A DNA stretch of 64,000 bases from Haliclystus octoradiatus (Eukaryota > Cnidaria > Staurozoa > Stauromedusae > Haliclystidae): the NCBI GenBank assembly GCA_916610825.1, contig OU744451.1, positions 4,119,345-4,183,344 on the forward strand. Direction: 5' to 3'. How positions within the stretch are numbered: the first letter of the stretch is position 1; each line of letters begins with the position of its first letter. A program made the position numbers and the translations under genes. The notes below the pieces were generated by a model. The model did no database searches and was not told the origin of the DNA. It worked only from the letters and a program-made list of their open reading frames with translations. This document shows, in pieces, positions 48,116-60,903 of the stretch.

Positions 48116-48760
48116 CCCCTAGTTTGTTTCGTCCAGCAGACGGACTATGGTTATACCAATACAATGCATCAAATACACCACGAGCAGTACGAGCTGCTTT
48201 TGCTTTGATCGTTCGATGATGACGTTCCACTATACCATTTCCACTTGCTTTATATACATTACGAGGATTCAAAACAACATTCCACTTATTACAAAATTCT
48301 TTGGTTGCTACAGACATAAAAGAACTATAATTGTCCAATAATAATTCATCGGGAGGTCCACGCTCTATAAAAATACTATTTAGTTGTGAAATAATTTCAT
48401 GTTCGCCTTCGTTCTTTATTTTTCGCCATTAAGCGAAACGCGATGGACCAAAATCAACTAAGGTAAGATATCTACCTACCTCCACCATAATGAGTAATAT
48501 CTAAACTCACACGAGACCAGTTATTTGATACAGATAAATCTCCTTTTTCTATACTGCTACAACATGTGGGTCTATAGACTGACACTGTGCGCAATTTTTA
48601 ATAACATCTTTAATTAATTGTTTACTAACTTGCACTTTTATTTCATCTAAAAGCCACCTTGTCTGCTTATAGCCACCATGAACTAAGTTGTGAGCATCCT
48701 CTACCGTAGATCATAATACTGGTGTAATATTTAAAGAAGACACAACCGCAATAGACGGCG
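48116..48760 (-). pseudogene. Ty3/gypsy integrase relic
   Basis: Minus-strand reading across frames gives an HHCC-like N-terminal part (HNLVHGGYKQTRWLL, then NCAQCQ) and a core ending KEFCNKWNVV. This is followed by GNGIVERHHRTIK with the catalytic Glu context. Several stops and frameshifts separate the pieces. Order after RNase H fits Ty3/gypsy. Confidence 0.75.
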
Positions 48761-48857
48761 GTAAATTACCATCAGATAGATTAAGCCATTTTTTAGGTAC
48801 ACGAGTCAAAATATCGGCTAAATTTGCTTCCGATTCTACTAGATCAATTGTAAAATC

Positions 48858-49259
48858 TCAAGAATATTCATTAATTAAAGACTGAATAATTTCTAATCTT
48901 CTTCTAATTAATAATTCATTTGCTGCTTTAGTCTTTACCCCTTTCTTGTTAGTGAATAAATCATGAATCAATCCATAAACCGCGCTAGAATCTGTTTTAA
49001 CATTAATTTCTTTCAATTTCCATATAATTGCCAAATTCACTCCTTTTATTAATGCGTCTAACTCTGCCAAATTAATATGGGCGGCATCACGACGTAACCA
49101 AGCTGCGTCTTCAATTGTCGTACCATTTACTACAATAGAAACACTCATGGAAAATGAACTGGCATCACACCATACTGTGCCTTGTCTTTCAATGTCAACA
49201 TTCCATTGTCCATGAACAGGATTACATTTTTCTACTCTATCCACTAAATCTATTAACAC
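48858..49259 (-). pseudogene. Ty3/gypsy RNase H relic
   Basis: The frame contains VWCDASSFSMSVSI (catalytic Asp), HINLAELDALIKGVNLA (Glu), VKTDSSAVYGLI (Asp) and KTKAANELLIRRRLEII. This is the RNase H domain of an invertebrate gypsy-type Pol. The frame is interrupted relative to the RT part upstream. Confidence 0.8.
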
Positions 49260-49264
49260 GACAA

Positions 49265-50000
49265 TTACATTTGAGGAAACAACAGTATCCCCTTTTCACA
49301 ATCATTTGCGGATCGTTTTATAAAACTGGTGCCAACGCGTAGCCATCCACAAACAGGATAAATCCCAATAATTTTTCCATATAATGAAAATAACTGACGC
49401 TTAGGTAAAGTATTAAAATCAATATCATTAAAATCGATGTTGTGTGATCGTTCCCATTTTAAATTTGAATCACACTTAATAACATTCAAACCAAGAATTC
49501 GGGTAACAGTATAGTTGCATTGATAAATTTGGTAGGTTTTGCTATCAAACCGTATTGCTTCAAATGCTCTTGCACAACATCGGGCGAAACAATATTTGTG
49601 TTTACAAAAATATCATCTACGTATGAATCAGTTCCTTTATTAATCAAATTATCAGATTGTAATACCTTTTGTAAAACAGATGTCATTATCATAGGAGCAA
49701 TGTTCAACCCAAAACCAACCCTAGTAAGACATCATAATTTGGAATTATATTCAATTGTTTGAAAAGGCCATAATTTGGATCTACGCGAAGCTGTAAATAA
49801 GCTTCCTTAAGATCTATTATTGCACAGTTCACACCACCTTGTCGCCATTCACGTAACTTTTCTAAACATACATCGTTATCTCGAGAACTAATACATCAAC
49901 ATATTGATTCAATCGCGAAAGTCAAATTTCGGTCTAACTTTATTTTTGCTTGCTTGAACAACGCTAATCATGGGTATCAATCCTTTTGGTTCTCCAAAAC
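49265..50000 (-). pseudogene. Ty3/gypsy reverse transcriptase relic
   Basis: The frame at 49486-49707 carries APMIMTSVLQKVL and the catalytic TDSYVDDIFVN. Adjoining frames on both sides continue RT with stops (for example AYLQLRVDP upstream, and SLYGKIIGIYPVCGWLR downstream at 49265-49489). Dead by several frame breaks. Confidence 0.8.
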
Positions 50001-50019
50001 GCTTCACATCGTACTCAAT

Positions 50020-50367
50020 TTAATAACCCTTGGAAATCCATTCCCTTAATTTAGTATCAAATGCTTGTTGTGTATCACTGTTCATATAATATTGTGGGAT
50101 TTTATCTTTTAATACTTCCGGTGGGCAATTATCCTTCAAATCCCACACAACAGTCCAAAAATCCCCATTAAACATTGGCGTAAAATTTTCCTGTTTAACT
50201 ACAACAGCATTGATATTAGATACATTAGATATTTGAGAAGCAATAGATGGACAACAATTCTGTACAGGTCTTTGAATATTAAATTTAACAGAGCCATCAG
50301 CAGGTATTGTAAACCCACCAAACAAGGTAATCAGATCCATGCCAAAAATAACATCAACTCCGGACAA
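50020..50367 (-). pseudogene. Ty3/gypsy protease end and RT start relic
   Basis: 115 residues: GVDVIFGMDLITLFGG is the C-terminal flap/helix region of a retroviral-type aspartic protease. The following EVLKDKIPQYYMNSDTQQ and FDTKLREWISKGY match the start of a gypsy-type RT. It is separated from the DTG motif upstream by frame breaks. Confidence 0.75.
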
Positions 50368-50490
50368 TATTTTATTAACAAGTTAACAATTTTTAATTTT
50401 CTCAATATTGTTTAACTTTACTATTATATCCGTCTCACCTAACACTTTAACATCATCTCCATTCATCTTTGAAATTTTAACCATTGATGA

Positions 50491-51420
50491 TTATAAATTA
50501 TGTCCATTAACAATGTTTTTTGACACAACTGTCCACGAACATCCTGTATCAATTAAACATTTCGTAGAAATACCGTTTACAATTAATTCATGACACGGCA
50601 AATGATTTACTGGGGTTGGACCGCGGTAGATTCCACAAAAGCTACTGCGACCCTCCGCCCGAATCCCACCCGGGTTTCCCGGCAACTGTTCATATTTACT
50701 AGCCACGTGACCTGACTCCCCACACCATACATAAGTTAATTCACGTGATTTTGTTTTTGATTTCTCTAAACGTACTTTACAATTTCTTGCTATATGTCCA
50801 TCCTCTTTACAATAATAACACATAACAGCATTCTTTTTCTGCGCCACATTTACTTGAGCAACATACGCCAGTGGCTTAGAATTCACAGCTGTAGCTTCCA
50901 ATAATACTCGTGCTCTTGTAATCAATTCCGTATCGGACGCGTCAACCATTGGCCTTGATTGTGTTCCGATTTCTTCTGGAAGTCCCGTCACAAAAACAAC
51001 ACCAGGTGACGGAATTCCCGCTAAATTACGTAATGTTTCAATTTCAGAAAAATAGGTATCAACGTTGTCTCCGTAATTATATGCTTTACTTTTTAATACA
51101 TCAAATGCTGCAAATTTTGACAGCGAAAATGCTGTTAATAAAACACTCTTTATGTCGCTATATATCATTTTTTGGTCATCAGGCATTTCATTAAAAACCA
51201 AAATTGCTGATCCACGTAATAACAAAGGTACGCTTAAAGTCTTGTCAATTTCATTATATCCTTTCAATTTGCTATCGCCTTGAATCTTGCCCACCATTCA
51301 GCAGCATCTCCTTCTTCATTGAAAGGACTGACTACTTCAGTTAACTCAAGTTTACACGCTGAAGTTGAAGATGAAGATGACGACGGTGTACCCATCACAA
51401 AAAACGTCATTACTACTTGG
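50491..51420 (-). pseudogene. Ty3/gypsy Gag-protease relic
   Basis: The main frame (51297-50491) has a Gag-like helical part (YSDIKSVLLTAFSLS) and a CCHC zinc knuckle CYYCKEDGHIARNC. A second knuckle is degenerate (WCGESGHVASKYEQ). Then comes the aspartic-protease motif CLIDTGCSWTVVS. An upstream frame (to about 51420) adds SPFNEEGDAAEWWARFKAIAN, joined only through a frameshift near 51270. Long terminal repeats were not found, so the element is decayed. Confidence 0.8.
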
Positions 51421-51569
51421 ACGTCTTCTTGGCGTAATAGATATATTATTATTAGACATGGTCCGTTAGCTTGTAGAATGGAACCATATGAAGAAGTCAC
51501 AGCTGATTGACTAATAAACGTGACTAACATAATTCGTAATAAAATACACAGTAATAAAATACACAAACT

Positions 51570-52080
51570 TAATGAATTATATGAACCTTATATATTTGCT
51601 CCTTTCGCCGACGCTTCCGTGTTCGAACTGAATTTTCTTATTTTCGCTACCACACCTTAATTCAAACTGTTCTAAATGAAGGTGCTATAAATTGCAGCCT
51701 CGTATGAATTATATTACACTACAGGTCTAATATGGAGATGAATGTTTTTCTGTTGCTGCCCCCATCTTATGGATCAACTTACCTAGAATATTGAGAGCTT
51801 CCTGCACATAGAATGAATTCAAAATCAAACTAGCCAAGTATTTTTTCTATAGCCTATTTTAATTAGCAGGTTAATCATCAACCTTGTTATTTTTTTTCGG
51901 ATTCACATATATGTTAATTTAATCTGTCATTATTATTATTATAGTTCTTACAAGGCTGTAAATATATTACATTTAGTATTGTGAAGCACTTAGAGAAATG
52001 CTATATCGGCGTTATATAACATTATATTGTTATCTGAGTATTATAAATTTTGAGTCATTTCAAATTCTTATTGATATCAT
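51570..52080. other. No gene seen
   Basis: AT-rich sequence between the gypsy relic and the MITE. No LTR could be recognised here by comparison with the other end. Confidence 0.5.
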
Positions 52081-52089
52081 ATCAAAGAC

Positions 52090-52422
52090 TAGCCTGCGTA
52101 CCAGTCGCGAGGTTTTTCCGGAAACCATAGGGTCTGTGAACTAATGTGTGATTTTCAGCCCAGCAAGTTCCTATGAGTTTGGAATATAATTTATGCATTA
52201 CGTTGTATTATCATTAAGTTCATTGTATCCGTTGATAACTATGACGTGTTTGACGTAGAGTAGCGATTTTATGATAATTGATCTTTTGTGATAAAGTGTG
52301 AATCGGAGTGTGGATAATTTACCAATAGTACATAGGTGTTATTTTCGATGGGCTGAGAGTCACACATTAGTTCACAGACCCTATGGTTTTAGAAAAAAAA
52401 CTCGGGGCTGGTACGCAGGCTA
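52090..52422. mobile_element. MITE with 9-bp target-site duplication
   Basis: Terminal inverted repeats of about 70 bp: TAGCCTGCGTACCAG and CATAGGGTCTGTGAACTAAT at the left are both mirrored at the right. ATCAAAGAC occurs directly before (52081-52089) and after (52423-52431). The 333-bp element has no ORF. A 9-bp duplication suits Mutator-like elements, but the superfamily is inferred. Confidence 0.88.
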
Positions 52423-52479
52423 ATCAAAGACAAATTCTTGCACCCCTTGAGATTTTTCCTGCATCCGCCTCTGATCCAG

Positions 52480-53770
52480 GTAAAGACAACAATTTTCATT
52501 AATATATAGGTTCTAGAAAAGTCATGGAAAACAGATTAACTATGCTGACCATCAGCATATCTATAGTTAGGTGTTCAAATAGAAGGATATGAAGTCTATT
52601 TCATAAGTATTTCATTCAAATATTAATCCCAAATTGTTTGCCCTATTTTGGATAGTAGTTCCAGAGAGTATGTTCAAGCTGAAAAAAATAATTGCTCAAG
52701 GTATTTGATTTTCCGTAATAATCAGAAAGAACATATGTAGTTTTCAATTGGCAGTTCTCCATATAGTAGTTTATTATAATAATATGCAAACGGTCTTGCT
52801 GACCTAGTCACTATTGTTTGATTATTATAAAACTCCTTCTCGGCTGAGCACTTGCCAAACGTTTAGTATAATTCTGGGGGTATCTACAGGCCTTTGACCA
52901 TCTCAATGATAATTTTTTACAGCTTAAAATGAGATAAGTTGACCATAAATTGCAATCAAAAAACAAAAAATCACGTTATTTCGAAGGAAGTAATGTGAAA
53001 ATATACAGCGTTGACTTCTTTCTCTTTCTTTTGTTATGAAGAAACTTCTAATGTATTGAAGAATTTTCCCATCGCGCTTTGCTTACCACGAGTTTACGAC
53101 CACGTGTGTCATATTTGCAAACATTTTCCTTCCATGCACGTGCAAGAATATTTCAACTTTTGTACGAAATTATTTCAATATACCTTGAAGGAGAAGAGCG
53201 AAAGTCAGATCCCACAATTCTCCCAGGCTAACAAACAGAAGAAATAATTCTCGGTAAGGTTTTACAACTTGAATGTTTGAACTGAATGCTTTAAATGTGA
53301 AGTCTGTCCAAGTCACTTTTGCCGTTGCTTTTGGCCTGTTGAGAGCCATAGGAAATTAGTAGCAATCGTTACGTTTAGATTTCCTTTAAGTAACTTAATC
53401 CCTGATAGCTTGCCTTGTTATGAACCATCTTCGTTGGAAGAAAGGATGCATTGGTGTTGTCCAGTTTCCACACTACACATACAGAGATTTGACACATAGG
53501 GCTAGGCCTAACAAATGTAAATAGTATGGTACTTTTCAGTTGAAGCAGTTGTAATTTGCACAAATATAAAATGAAGTTGTAATTTAGCTGCTATCATTTC
53601 TATTTAACAGAAGCTTCTGTGATAAACATTTCACAGATAAAACAATTGGTAACAACATATTTAATATTGGAAAATAAAATAAAATATTAAATATATTGTT
53701 ACGAATTGTATTTATCTGTCAAATATCATTTTATATAAAAGCATATTTTTAGTGAGGTAGGCTGTAGTCC
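52480..53770. repeat. Orphan copy of the VCBS 3' flank
   Basis: Matches 22670-23430 and 38090-38900 (for example AGGTTCTAGAAAAGTCATGG, GATTATTATAAAACTCCTTC and GAGAAGAGCGAAAGTCAGAT) but has no VCBS gene before it. Instead, the MITE and the gypsy relic lie upstream. Confidence 0.75.
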
Positions 53771-56700
53771 TACTAATAATGTTACTTCATCCTGAAACTG
53801 CCAATGTCTCAAGTTTGTACAAGAATTTTGTTCAACAGTGTTTTATCATCATCAGTACATTTAGAACATTGCAATAATAATAGAACAAATATATTTCGAC
53901 CAATAGAAATTTGTAGCTATTAAGGCTTACGAAATCCATTACATATTTACGAAAAGCCCTTATATTTCTTATGGGAATATGTAGACCAGGCCTATACTGT
54001 CTAATGAACTCATTTAGCCTCAGAAATATTGATTGAATTGCACTAATTAGTCTGTGCCATAGTATGATTTTAGATAACTGGATTTCGAGCTGCATGCAAA
54101 TGCATGCTTATATTGAGTTATGAATCATCTGGCTTAGCTGGTTCAAGGGTGAAAGGCGAAAGGTGAATTTTAATTGAGAAAATATTCTGTTTTATTTTTG
54201 GCTGTTCCAAGAAGCAGAAAATTTATAGAAGTGAGAAAAATACACAGGATTTGGTTTACAAAATTAGGTACTATTTTAATTTATCCTACAGGACGTGGAA
54301 GCTAAATAGCTATATCCCCCGCAAAATCATCTAAATCAAATTCTGTTTCACCCAACAACACTTCACATTCCAAAAAAAAATGAATGATTATTCTTTATTA
54401 CTAACATTTGATTCAACTCAAGTGACTTCTGAAAAAGTATAGAATGGGAAACTATTTATCATTTCTGTACATTTTATTTCATTAATTACAGTCATGTACT
54501 TTCTTACATATTTAATTTATTTGTTTTCACTGATGAAATGGAAGTTGGTATTGCAATAATTTCATTGCAATACTGTAACAATTTAATACTGGCTGTAATT
54601 ATCAGGAAATATTTATTCTATATCTTCGTAATTTAATTTCTATAGCGCTGGTTTGTTTACCAATTTCATAATCATTCCAAAATCGTTCTCCAATAACAAC
54701 TTCTCATCAATCATTACATAATTTCCAGCTAAAGTTAAGAGGATAAAGATTCTCATTAATTTTTTCACTTTCATATAAATATATGTTCTTGTTTGTTCAC
54801 ATTTCAAATTCATTCTGAGAATTACTACGATGAAAATACACAAATTATCTGTCAAGTCAAAACAAAGGATCGTACTGTTTTGTATTTGCGAGACAATAGA
54901 AATTCATTCAAGTGCGAAACCGTTTAATTAGCGCTCCACTATAAAAAAGTATTGTTGTAGAAAAACGAAATAGTTTTCATTGGTTTTTCGCAACTTAGAT
55001 GTATTTATTTAAAAAATGAAGCCGGCCATGCACGCCTCTGCTTAATGATGAAGCCTTCGATATGTGTTTCAAGTATGTTTCATCTAAAAGGCATCGTAAA
55101 TCCCCGCCTTACATACTACGGACATACAAATGGAAAACGAGTAAATTTAAAAGTAGATTTTGAAATGTTTTCTTATGATAGCTATGATAGCATTGAAATG
55201 ATAAATATTGAAGTTTTGGCCTCTCATTTATGCAATCTATTGTATCAAATTCCAGAATCATGTGTTGTTTTTACCACCCAATGAGTCATGCAGAAATTCA
55301 CTCAACCGATACAGCAATAACATACCAATATGTCTTTCACTGAGGAAACCTGTTCATGAACTGGTTAGCTAACATTCCAATCCATATTTATTTAATTTGA
55401 AATATGTAGTACAAGAGAGTATTAATTTCATATTTACTAATATACTTTACATGAATGTAAGGATTAATTATCAAAACTGAAATCAATTATCAGTGTTGTT
55501 CTGAATTTTTAATTAGTTTTCAATACTCTTTAGTTTTGTTGAAAATCTCTTTTACTGGTTCCACAGCAGGTTTAAGGGAGCGAAGCGACTTCCTTGAGGA
55601 AGCCAAAGGCTTGTTTTAAATAATCATGAACAACAAATATACATTATTAAAATAAATAATAATTGATTACTAGTATAGTTATGCACTTAGAACTGAATTG
55701 ATTACATCATTGAAACGTTTGATTCGCCAGTCAAATCACAAGTTTACCGGCCAGGATTATAATTAGGATATATTAGAGATTGCATTATAACGAAACCGAT
55801 TCGATCAATCTGATTGGTTAAGAGTTTGGCACTGAATCCAAGTAGAAAAACTAGGTTCGGAAACACAATCAATCTCCAATTGGAACTTGATATCACGAAT
55901 GAGAACTTCCAATTTGATCAGAAAATTTCAAAAACATTTTATGAGCAAGAAAGTTATGTAGATGCTTTTAAAAGCTGTGCTAGTTGTAAAACAAAGCCAT
56001 GGGCGCGCAGTTTCTATGACCTATTGATACTTGGCGCACTCGAGTCATTCCAGGAGAAGACTCGGCCAAAGGCAAAGGTTACTCTTCAAGGCGGCTCGTA
56101 ACTTTCTGATGTCTTCTCGCTTTCTCCTTATACATGCCTCTTGTGCACCAAATATCAGTATCTCAGAGAAGACTATGCACAAATTGCTTATTATTCATGC
56201 GAAGTGAGTTTCACGGATTTTATTCACGAGTTATGCCGTATTAACTAACGAACGAGCAAAGGCTCCGAGAGCATTCATTGATGATATTTCATGTAAATCG
56301 TTACTGTTGAAGAATTTTGAAAACAAACTCTTTCCTCCATGTTATTTTATCTGAGCCTCTCACTTGAGTTATGTGAAAGTTCATCCAAATCCCTCTGTTT
56401 AATTTATCAAACTTATCTGTTCTCGTTATCCTCGTAAAGTAGGTCGAAAAGTAAGATTTGGTTTTTCCGAATATATTTTGTTTGATTTTAATTTGGTTCT
56501 TCTCGCTAAAACAATGGTTCACATTTCCCGTCTCTTCATCTAAAAACACGAGCAAGCGTCTCGACAAATCAAATTGTTTGGAGCCTCTGTGACATTTGAG
56601 AATCTGTTTTGCTTCTTATCAGCTAAAATTTCTTATCAATCTGAAAGATAGAATTAGGCGATCTGGATTTAAAATGTAAAATAAAATCATTTTGAAAGTT

Positions 56701-57779
56701 TATAACATTATTTTGGGCTCAATCAATTTACTACGGTTCATGTTTGTATCCAACGACTTATTACTTTGATCTGTTTACCTTTTTGAAGATACATCACTAT
56801 TATTTACATTGTTGCATTACTTTCTTAATAATTGGGGCTCAGACGAACAAATTAGACTTCTGATATTGAAAATAGACTTTAGACTTCAATAAATAATTAT
56901 CAGGCATCAAAGAATGAATACAAGAAGTCAAGCGAATAAAAAATTAAAGAAATGGATACCGATCAACGACATCAAGAATTACGCAAGTTAGATATCACAA
57001 CACAATCAATACCTAATGTTGATATGAAGAGAATAAGAAACATTGTAATAAGATAACATTCCAATCGATATTTATTTAATTTGAGATTTGTAATATCTTG
57101 ATATTGGATGATACAAAGCACTTGAATATAAGTCTTGAAAATGCTTTTGAAACTAAACTTGAATATAACTTGCATAATGTACAGAGGTTTTCATATCTGA
57201 TGTTAGAATAATTCCAAGATCTCGAATCTGCTATTCTTATCTAGATCTTATCTTATTTTATGTCAAAACAATTCAACAATGAGTACTTTTGGACCGTTGA
57301 GTTTCAAAGGACTAATACCATGGAAATGAAAGGAGCTCAAGGATTATCCAAAGAAACGTGGGCTCAAAGTATCGGGGCCAAAAGAAGAATTAATTGCAAT
57401 CGCAATTGGCGCTATTCAAGTTTGTGTACCATTGAAGCCGAGTGCCGTCGAAGAATGTCGCAATAAAGAAGTAGAATATAAAAACCTATTTAATCTAGCA
57501 AGCTTTACATTACCTGATCCTCTGCTTCTCAAAGAAGACATTCAAATCCAAGAGAAAGGATTAAACTTTTGAAGGTTTTCATATTGTTAATACTGTATAA
57601 ACTTTTATATCATTTCACTACAAAATTTACGATTATTGGATATCAATTACATTTAAGATTTTAACGCTTTACAAACTGGAAGGAATGTTATGAAAACGTT
57701 AATAATATTCAGCTTTCCGATAGCCTCACTTTCATGGTCAAAATAATTCTGTATTTATCATTTGATAAAAGAGAGTATG
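53771..57779. other. Gene-poor stretch
   Basis: AT-rich. The frames at 55045-55284, 55814-56101 and 57260-57466 lack recognisable domains. 56530-56720 is a diverged copy of 13090-13270 and 31990-32180 (AAGCGTCTCGAC-AATCAA). Nothing else supportable. Confidence 0.5.
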
Positions 57780-58640
57780 GCTTAAAATGTTTTATCATTA
57801 GAGAAAGTATGGTGTAAAGTGTTGGATATACGAAATTATATTTATACCTAGGAAAGAGATATCAAAGGTAGGACAATTAATAGAGAGAGAATATTTCATA
57901 CTAATTATATGAAAAATAATAAAAAGCGTGGCTCCCATATAGCCAATTTTCCTACCACACAGCCTGCGACATTTGCCTGGGTCACAGCGGTAGACATTGA
58001 TCGTTGCTTTTCCTTTGTTTAGACCGTTTTCATTTAAAATAAAGAACCATCAAAACTTATTTACGTGGAATCTGTGGAAATTTTCAAAACTTCTTATTGT
58101 TATTTAATAGTATTTTTTTTTATTTCATGAACATATCTCCTCATTTCTACTTTCGAATTTAGCAGTGCTAGAGATCAATTTTCAACAACTCGATACAGCT
58201 TTCTATTAAAATCTGAAATAATATTTGAAATTCATTTCTTGCTCATATGTTGAAAATGATGTGAAAATGTTTGAAATATTTTGTTACAGATGAATGGTTC
58301 TATAACATCTATAACAATGCCCAAGAAAAAATATATAGTGATTACTTCGTGGAAAAAGTTTTTGTAGGATTTATGATACAAACCAACCAGTTACAATGAA
58401 AAGCAAAGTCTCCCGTGGATTTTCTCTTTATAACTATTACTGTATGAACAATGAGATTTGAATATTCGCTCTGATCAAAGAAAAAAACCTTTTAAACTCA
58501 GATATTTAGATTTCAAGCTATATTTTGGAAGATTTGTAAGATCTACCGGTTTAATGATTGGATTTGAGGATTTCAATAAGGTTTACAAAAATTTATCACA
58601 AGCTTGCGGCGTTAATTACAGTTCGCGGGCCATCCAAATT
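57780..58640. repeat. Distal 5' flank of VCBS copy D
   Basis: Matches 32580-34160 and 16530-17830 in pieces (GATATCAAAGGTAGGACAAT, TGTTGAAAATGATGTGAAAATG and CGTGGATTTTCT). A foldback arm (57935-58030) related to 7187-7485 is inserted. No gene seen. Confidence 0.65.
57935..58030. mobile_element. Single arm of the 7187-7485 foldback family
   Basis: Shares GCCTGCGACATTTGCCTGGG and TCACA-CGGTAGACATT with the left arm at 7.2 kb. No matching inverted arm follows, so this is a truncated member. Confidence 0.6.
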
Positions 58641-58666
58641 TAGACCCATTCGTTCTCTAACAACAA

Positions 58667-58721
58667 ACGAGAAATCCATATCGTAAACGAGACGGCCTCG
58701 TTTACGATATGGATTTCTCGT
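58667..58721. repeat. Perfect 25-bp palindrome
   Basis: Two 25-base arms (58667-58691 and 58697-58721) are exact inverted copies around the five-base spacer ACGGC. The first bases of the left arm are ACGAGAAATCCATATCG. Confidence 0.95.
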
Positions 58722-58834
58722 AGATATAAATTCCGATAACCCACTCACAAGAGTGATGTAATCCCTTAATATAGATATCATACTTATACAGTATATGTGT
58801 ATCAATCTATATTAATTTTGATTCTACTGTTTTG

Positions 58835-59345
58835 CTGCAAATAGCTGCAAATAGCAATGAAGATTACAATGAAGATTACAATTATTAATTTTCAATCTAC
58901 TGAAATACATCAGAGTATAGCAATTAAGCCAATTTCAAATACCAATGAAGATTAACCAGTTATAAATTTGCATTCTACTATGATTCTAATGAAATTCATT
59001 ACAATATAGTAACTAAGCCAGTTGCAAATACCAATGAAGATTACAGTATAACTTTGTATTCTACTGAAGTGTATTACAATTATATCGTAATTAAGGAAGT
59101 TTCAAATACCAATGAAGATTACAGAATTATAAATATGTTACAATATAGCAATTAAGCCAGCTGAAAATAGCAATGAAGATTAACCAGTTATAAATTTGCA
59201 TTCTACCATGATTCTACTGAAATTTATTACAATATAGTAACTAAGCCAGTTGCAAATACCAATGAAGATTACAGTATAAATTTGCATTCTACTGAAGTGC
59301 ATTATAATATAAAGTAAGCTAGTTCAAATACAATGAAAATCACAG
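58835..59345. repeat. Minisatellite, unit about 60-90 bp
   Basis: About seven imperfect units, each with AAATACCAATGAAGATTA followed by variants of TAAATTTGCATTCTACT and TACAATATAGTAACTAAGCC. Two adjacent units form higher-order pairs (58935-59060 resembles 59160-59285). Confidence 0.85.
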
Positions 59346-59689
59346 TATCATATAGATCAAAAACAAATTAATATTCTAAAATATGACGTCATGTTCGAGC
59401 CTAATTCTGCAATTTGATTGGTTGGTCCGTGTGCTTTGAAATACACGGTAAACATGTTTTTGAAAATTCCCGTCGACATTTGTCGATAAAACTTTGTCAG
59501 ATTCTCAAAGCTGAAGAAGAATAGGAAACTGTAATGTATTACTGAAGAGCTAATACCTTTGAATTTGATCCGAGGATATTTTAGTAAGTGAAATCATTGA
59601 ATTTGAATTGAATATTAAATCATTAATTAATTCAAAATTCGAGCGACCTTCCACACTATTGATTATGAAATTTGTTTTAATTTAGAAAG

Positions 59690-60010
59690 GTTACCACACA
59701 CTTTTGCCACGTTTGTATTCATATTTACTGCACGGAAAATGGCGGAAGACACGAGTGAAGTGTGGAAAGCACGATCCGGCAGAAATAACGTAATAACCCG
59801 TTATTCATATTTAATCAGAATTTTAAACAAAAATCAAAAATTAGACGTGTTTGTTCCGTGATATAAATTCTATAATCTATACTTGCAATCTTATCCAATT
59901 AAAGTAACAAATGATGATGACGATCTTATGGTGACGAATAAACACAATCATTCATATTTTGAAGCTCTCGTTTGTGCATTTAAAGTCTTTGATAGTGATG
60001 CGTGTTAGTC
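59690..60010 (+). pseudogene. Repeated short ORF start, second copy
   Basis: Homologous to 24204-24640 without the SINE. ATG 59739 gives MAEDTSEVWKARSGRNN… and stops after QKLDVFVP. Similarity to the 24-kb copy continues in the non-coding part (AATAAACACAATCATTCAT, TTTGAAGCTCTCGTT). No recognised domain. Confidence 0.35.
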
Positions 60011-60764
60011 TGTGTTACAGACCGCTATTCATTCACAAAAGAATAGATACAAACGCAATTAGCTTGAGCGACATGAATTCTCGTGTTGCTGGTGCTGACA
60101 AAGGGACAATTTTCTCGATGTTAAGCTGAATTGTCATTCGTATGAAGTTGCCTTTCTTGCTGATCATTTACGAGGGCAGGATGTTTCGTTAATGGGATCT
60201 ATTGCGTTTCTTATCCGAGCTCATCAAATCTACCAAAAAGTCAACAAAGACAACATAATCAATTGACAAATTACATCATGAAACCAAGGAGTGCTTGCTG
60301 TCATCGCAATCACTGCAGTGTGATTTCTTTTGCAGTGAGTTTTTAATTAGTGTATGTCTTGAAATGTGTGAGGGCAATAAAGGGGCGAAACCCCGCCCAC
60401 CTAGGGGTCAGGGTTTTTATTGGATTTTATTTAAACACGAACAGCTGAGATTGGAAATGGTTGTACAGTTGGTTGTAGTGCTGCAGCAGAGCCCGCTATG
60501 AGATGCACAAAGACTGGCGGTTGTATATTCTCGTGGATTTTATATGATAGGTTGATGAACCAAGAAATTCCGCTGTTAACGCTGGGATATAACACATGAC
60601 ATGGATTTCCTCTACAATTGTTCAAATTAATTCAATTCACTGTTTACTGTTTGTCATCCAATGCAAAGATGTAGCCAATTTGCAGCTATGGGAAAGCGAA
60701 TCACATCTAACCTCTTCCTAGCTTTTACTAATAGCGATGCTATAGTGTTTTACTATTCAGAAGA

Positions 60765-60903
60765 CACAGCAGTCGCATTTACATACAGCTAATTGAAATT
60801 ACAATGAGCTTTTATCACATCAAAGTTGCATATAGATAAAATCCCGCGTTGAAATACAAACTCGTGAACCGACGAGCAATCGAAACCCGGTCTCCCGCAG
60901 ATT
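60765..60903 (-). repeat. Dispersed repeat with truncated tRNA-like part
   Basis: Matches 24730-24860: GAAATTACAATGAG, TCACATCAAAGTTGCATA, then CGACGAGCAATCGAAACCCGG (B-box region on the minus strand). It ends at TCTCCCGCAG, mid tRNA-like domain, at the junction with the copy D flank. Confidence 0.55.

Noticed and set aside
48000..48338. Lys/Arg-rich C-terminus of the integrase frame
   Set aside because: Encoded by the polypyrimidine tract; low-complexity run-on, not part of the integrase.
55814..56101. 95-residue frame as a gene
   Set aside because: No recognised domain, no paralog support and no splice or start context that I can defend.
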